DNA of 64,000 bases from Fodinibacter sp963763015 (GTDB lineage Bacteria > Actinomycetota > Actinomycetes > Actinomycetales > Dermatophilaceae). Location of the stretch: assembly GCA_963763015.1 (NCBI GenBank), contig CAVXML010000004.1, forward strand, positions 74,878 through 138,877, read 5' to 3'. Position numbers and translations under genes: made by a program. Positions 63,672-64,000 of the stretch are shown piece by piece (positions within the stretch are counted from its first letter, which is position 1; every line of letters begins with the position of its first letter). The notes beneath the pieces are model-generated. The model had not been told where the DNA came from and did no database searches. It saw only the letters and a list, made by a program, of their open reading frames with translations.

Positions 63672-64000
63672 GAGCGTTCTGCCCTCAGACCACCGTTCAG
63701 CTTGGACGCGAAGAACCGGTCCGGGTCCGTCCTGCGCACGGGCACCCGCCGCAGACGCATCCGGTCGGTCTCGGGACCGTTGCGGCCTAGGTGCCCGGTG
63801 GAGGCGCTCCGGAACCGTGCCCTCATCGCCGGTTCGATGGTCGGGACCGGGACTCCCAGGGGTAGGTGAAGTGATTCGGCGTCACCCCGAGGTTCTCCTC
63901 CAGGGCCGCGGTGCAGGCGTCGAGCTGCAGCTCGGTGAGCTCCTCAGGCCGGACGTGGTCCTGGGTGTGGTTGCCCAGCGTGCACAACCCAGACTCGAGC
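63623..64000 (-). CDS. Polysaccharide deacetylase, C-terminal part (partial, frameshifted)
   Basis: Enters from the right edge of the window. LGNHTQDHVRPEELTELQLD carries the NodB-type H-T-x2-H metal motif, then TPNHFTYPW. Near 63853-63862 one base appears missing; the next frame gives VPVPTIEPAMRARFRSAS and ends at TAG 63623-63625. It removes N-acetyl or O-acetyl groups from cell-wall or secreted glycans. Overlaps the convergent GT4 end by 49 bp. Confidence 0.72.

Noticed and set aside
1..64000. tRNA genes, CRISPR arrays, IS elements, prophage or att sites
   Set aside because: Looked for cloverleaf TTCGANNC arms, regular direct repeats, and transposase, integrase or terminal inverted repeats. 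None found beyond the short repeats listed.

Overview
The window is 64 kb of high-GC DNA with dense genes, tightly coupled by GTGA/ATGA overlaps, and no IS elements, CRISPR arrays or tRNA genes that I can see. The blocks dapA-rnj-ftsK and rimO-pgsA-cinA-clgR, TANNNT -10 boxes placed 6-7 nt before start codons (leaderless mRNAs), a mycobacterial-type SOS box and a SOS-linked DUF222/13E12 HNH gene all point to an actinobacterium. The family is probably Intrasporangiaceae or another Micrococcales (inference).

Layout. 1-6.5 kb: end of a SulP transporter, a secreted subtilisin with fibronectin-III repeats and a drug/lipid-type ABC exporter operon. 6.6-14.6 kb: DUF3046, an agmatine-to-putrescine pair (aguB, aguA), the giant helicase Lhr and a Nei-type DNA glycosylase. 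14.6-26.3 kb: conserved core with clgR, cinA, pgsA, rimO, a membrane dipeptidase, a pore-loop channel-like protein, ftsK, RNase J, dapA, thyA and folA. 26.4-29.9 kb: a small surface-sugar module (FdtA-like isomerase, FAD oxidoreductase, GT2) and an SMP-30 protein. 30-35.2 kb: SOS-controlled HNH protein, two unknowns, enoyl-CoA hydratase, GNAT and AzlCD. 35.2-41.8 kb: an operon of GH130 and two GT4-type enzymes (one fused to a glycosidase-like barrel), a siroheme pair and dapB. 41.8-46 kb: a possible Pho-regulated 44-aa gene, a shattered glycosyltransferase, pnp and rpsO. 46.4-51.6 kb: a four-gene soluble NAD-dependent formate dehydrogenase. 51.6-64 kb: VOC protein, secreted M28 peptidase, LMW phosphatase, then a module with an HPr-kinase-like ATPase, two PqqD-like proteins, a nucleotidyltransferase-like protein and a Tat-type eight-cysteine exported protein, followed by surface polysaccharide genes (epimerase, O-antigen ligase-like, GNAT, asparagine synthetase, GT4, polysaccharide deacetylase).

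Two window-wide observations matter for any user. First, at least nine otherwise good genes are interrupted by single-base frameshifts; eleven of thirteen localised events look like one extra base, including three within about 170 bp of the subtilisin that cancel out. This looks more like residual sequence error than biology, and frame-corrected extents are given below. Second, about sixteen transcription units look leaderless, and this helped choose several starts (for example the HNH gene and the phosphatase).

The most promising candidate for an undescribed system is the 54.6-57.5 kb HprK-like/PqqD/NTase/eight-Cys exported protein module next to polysaccharide genes. Assignments rest on motifs read by eye, since no database search was possible.
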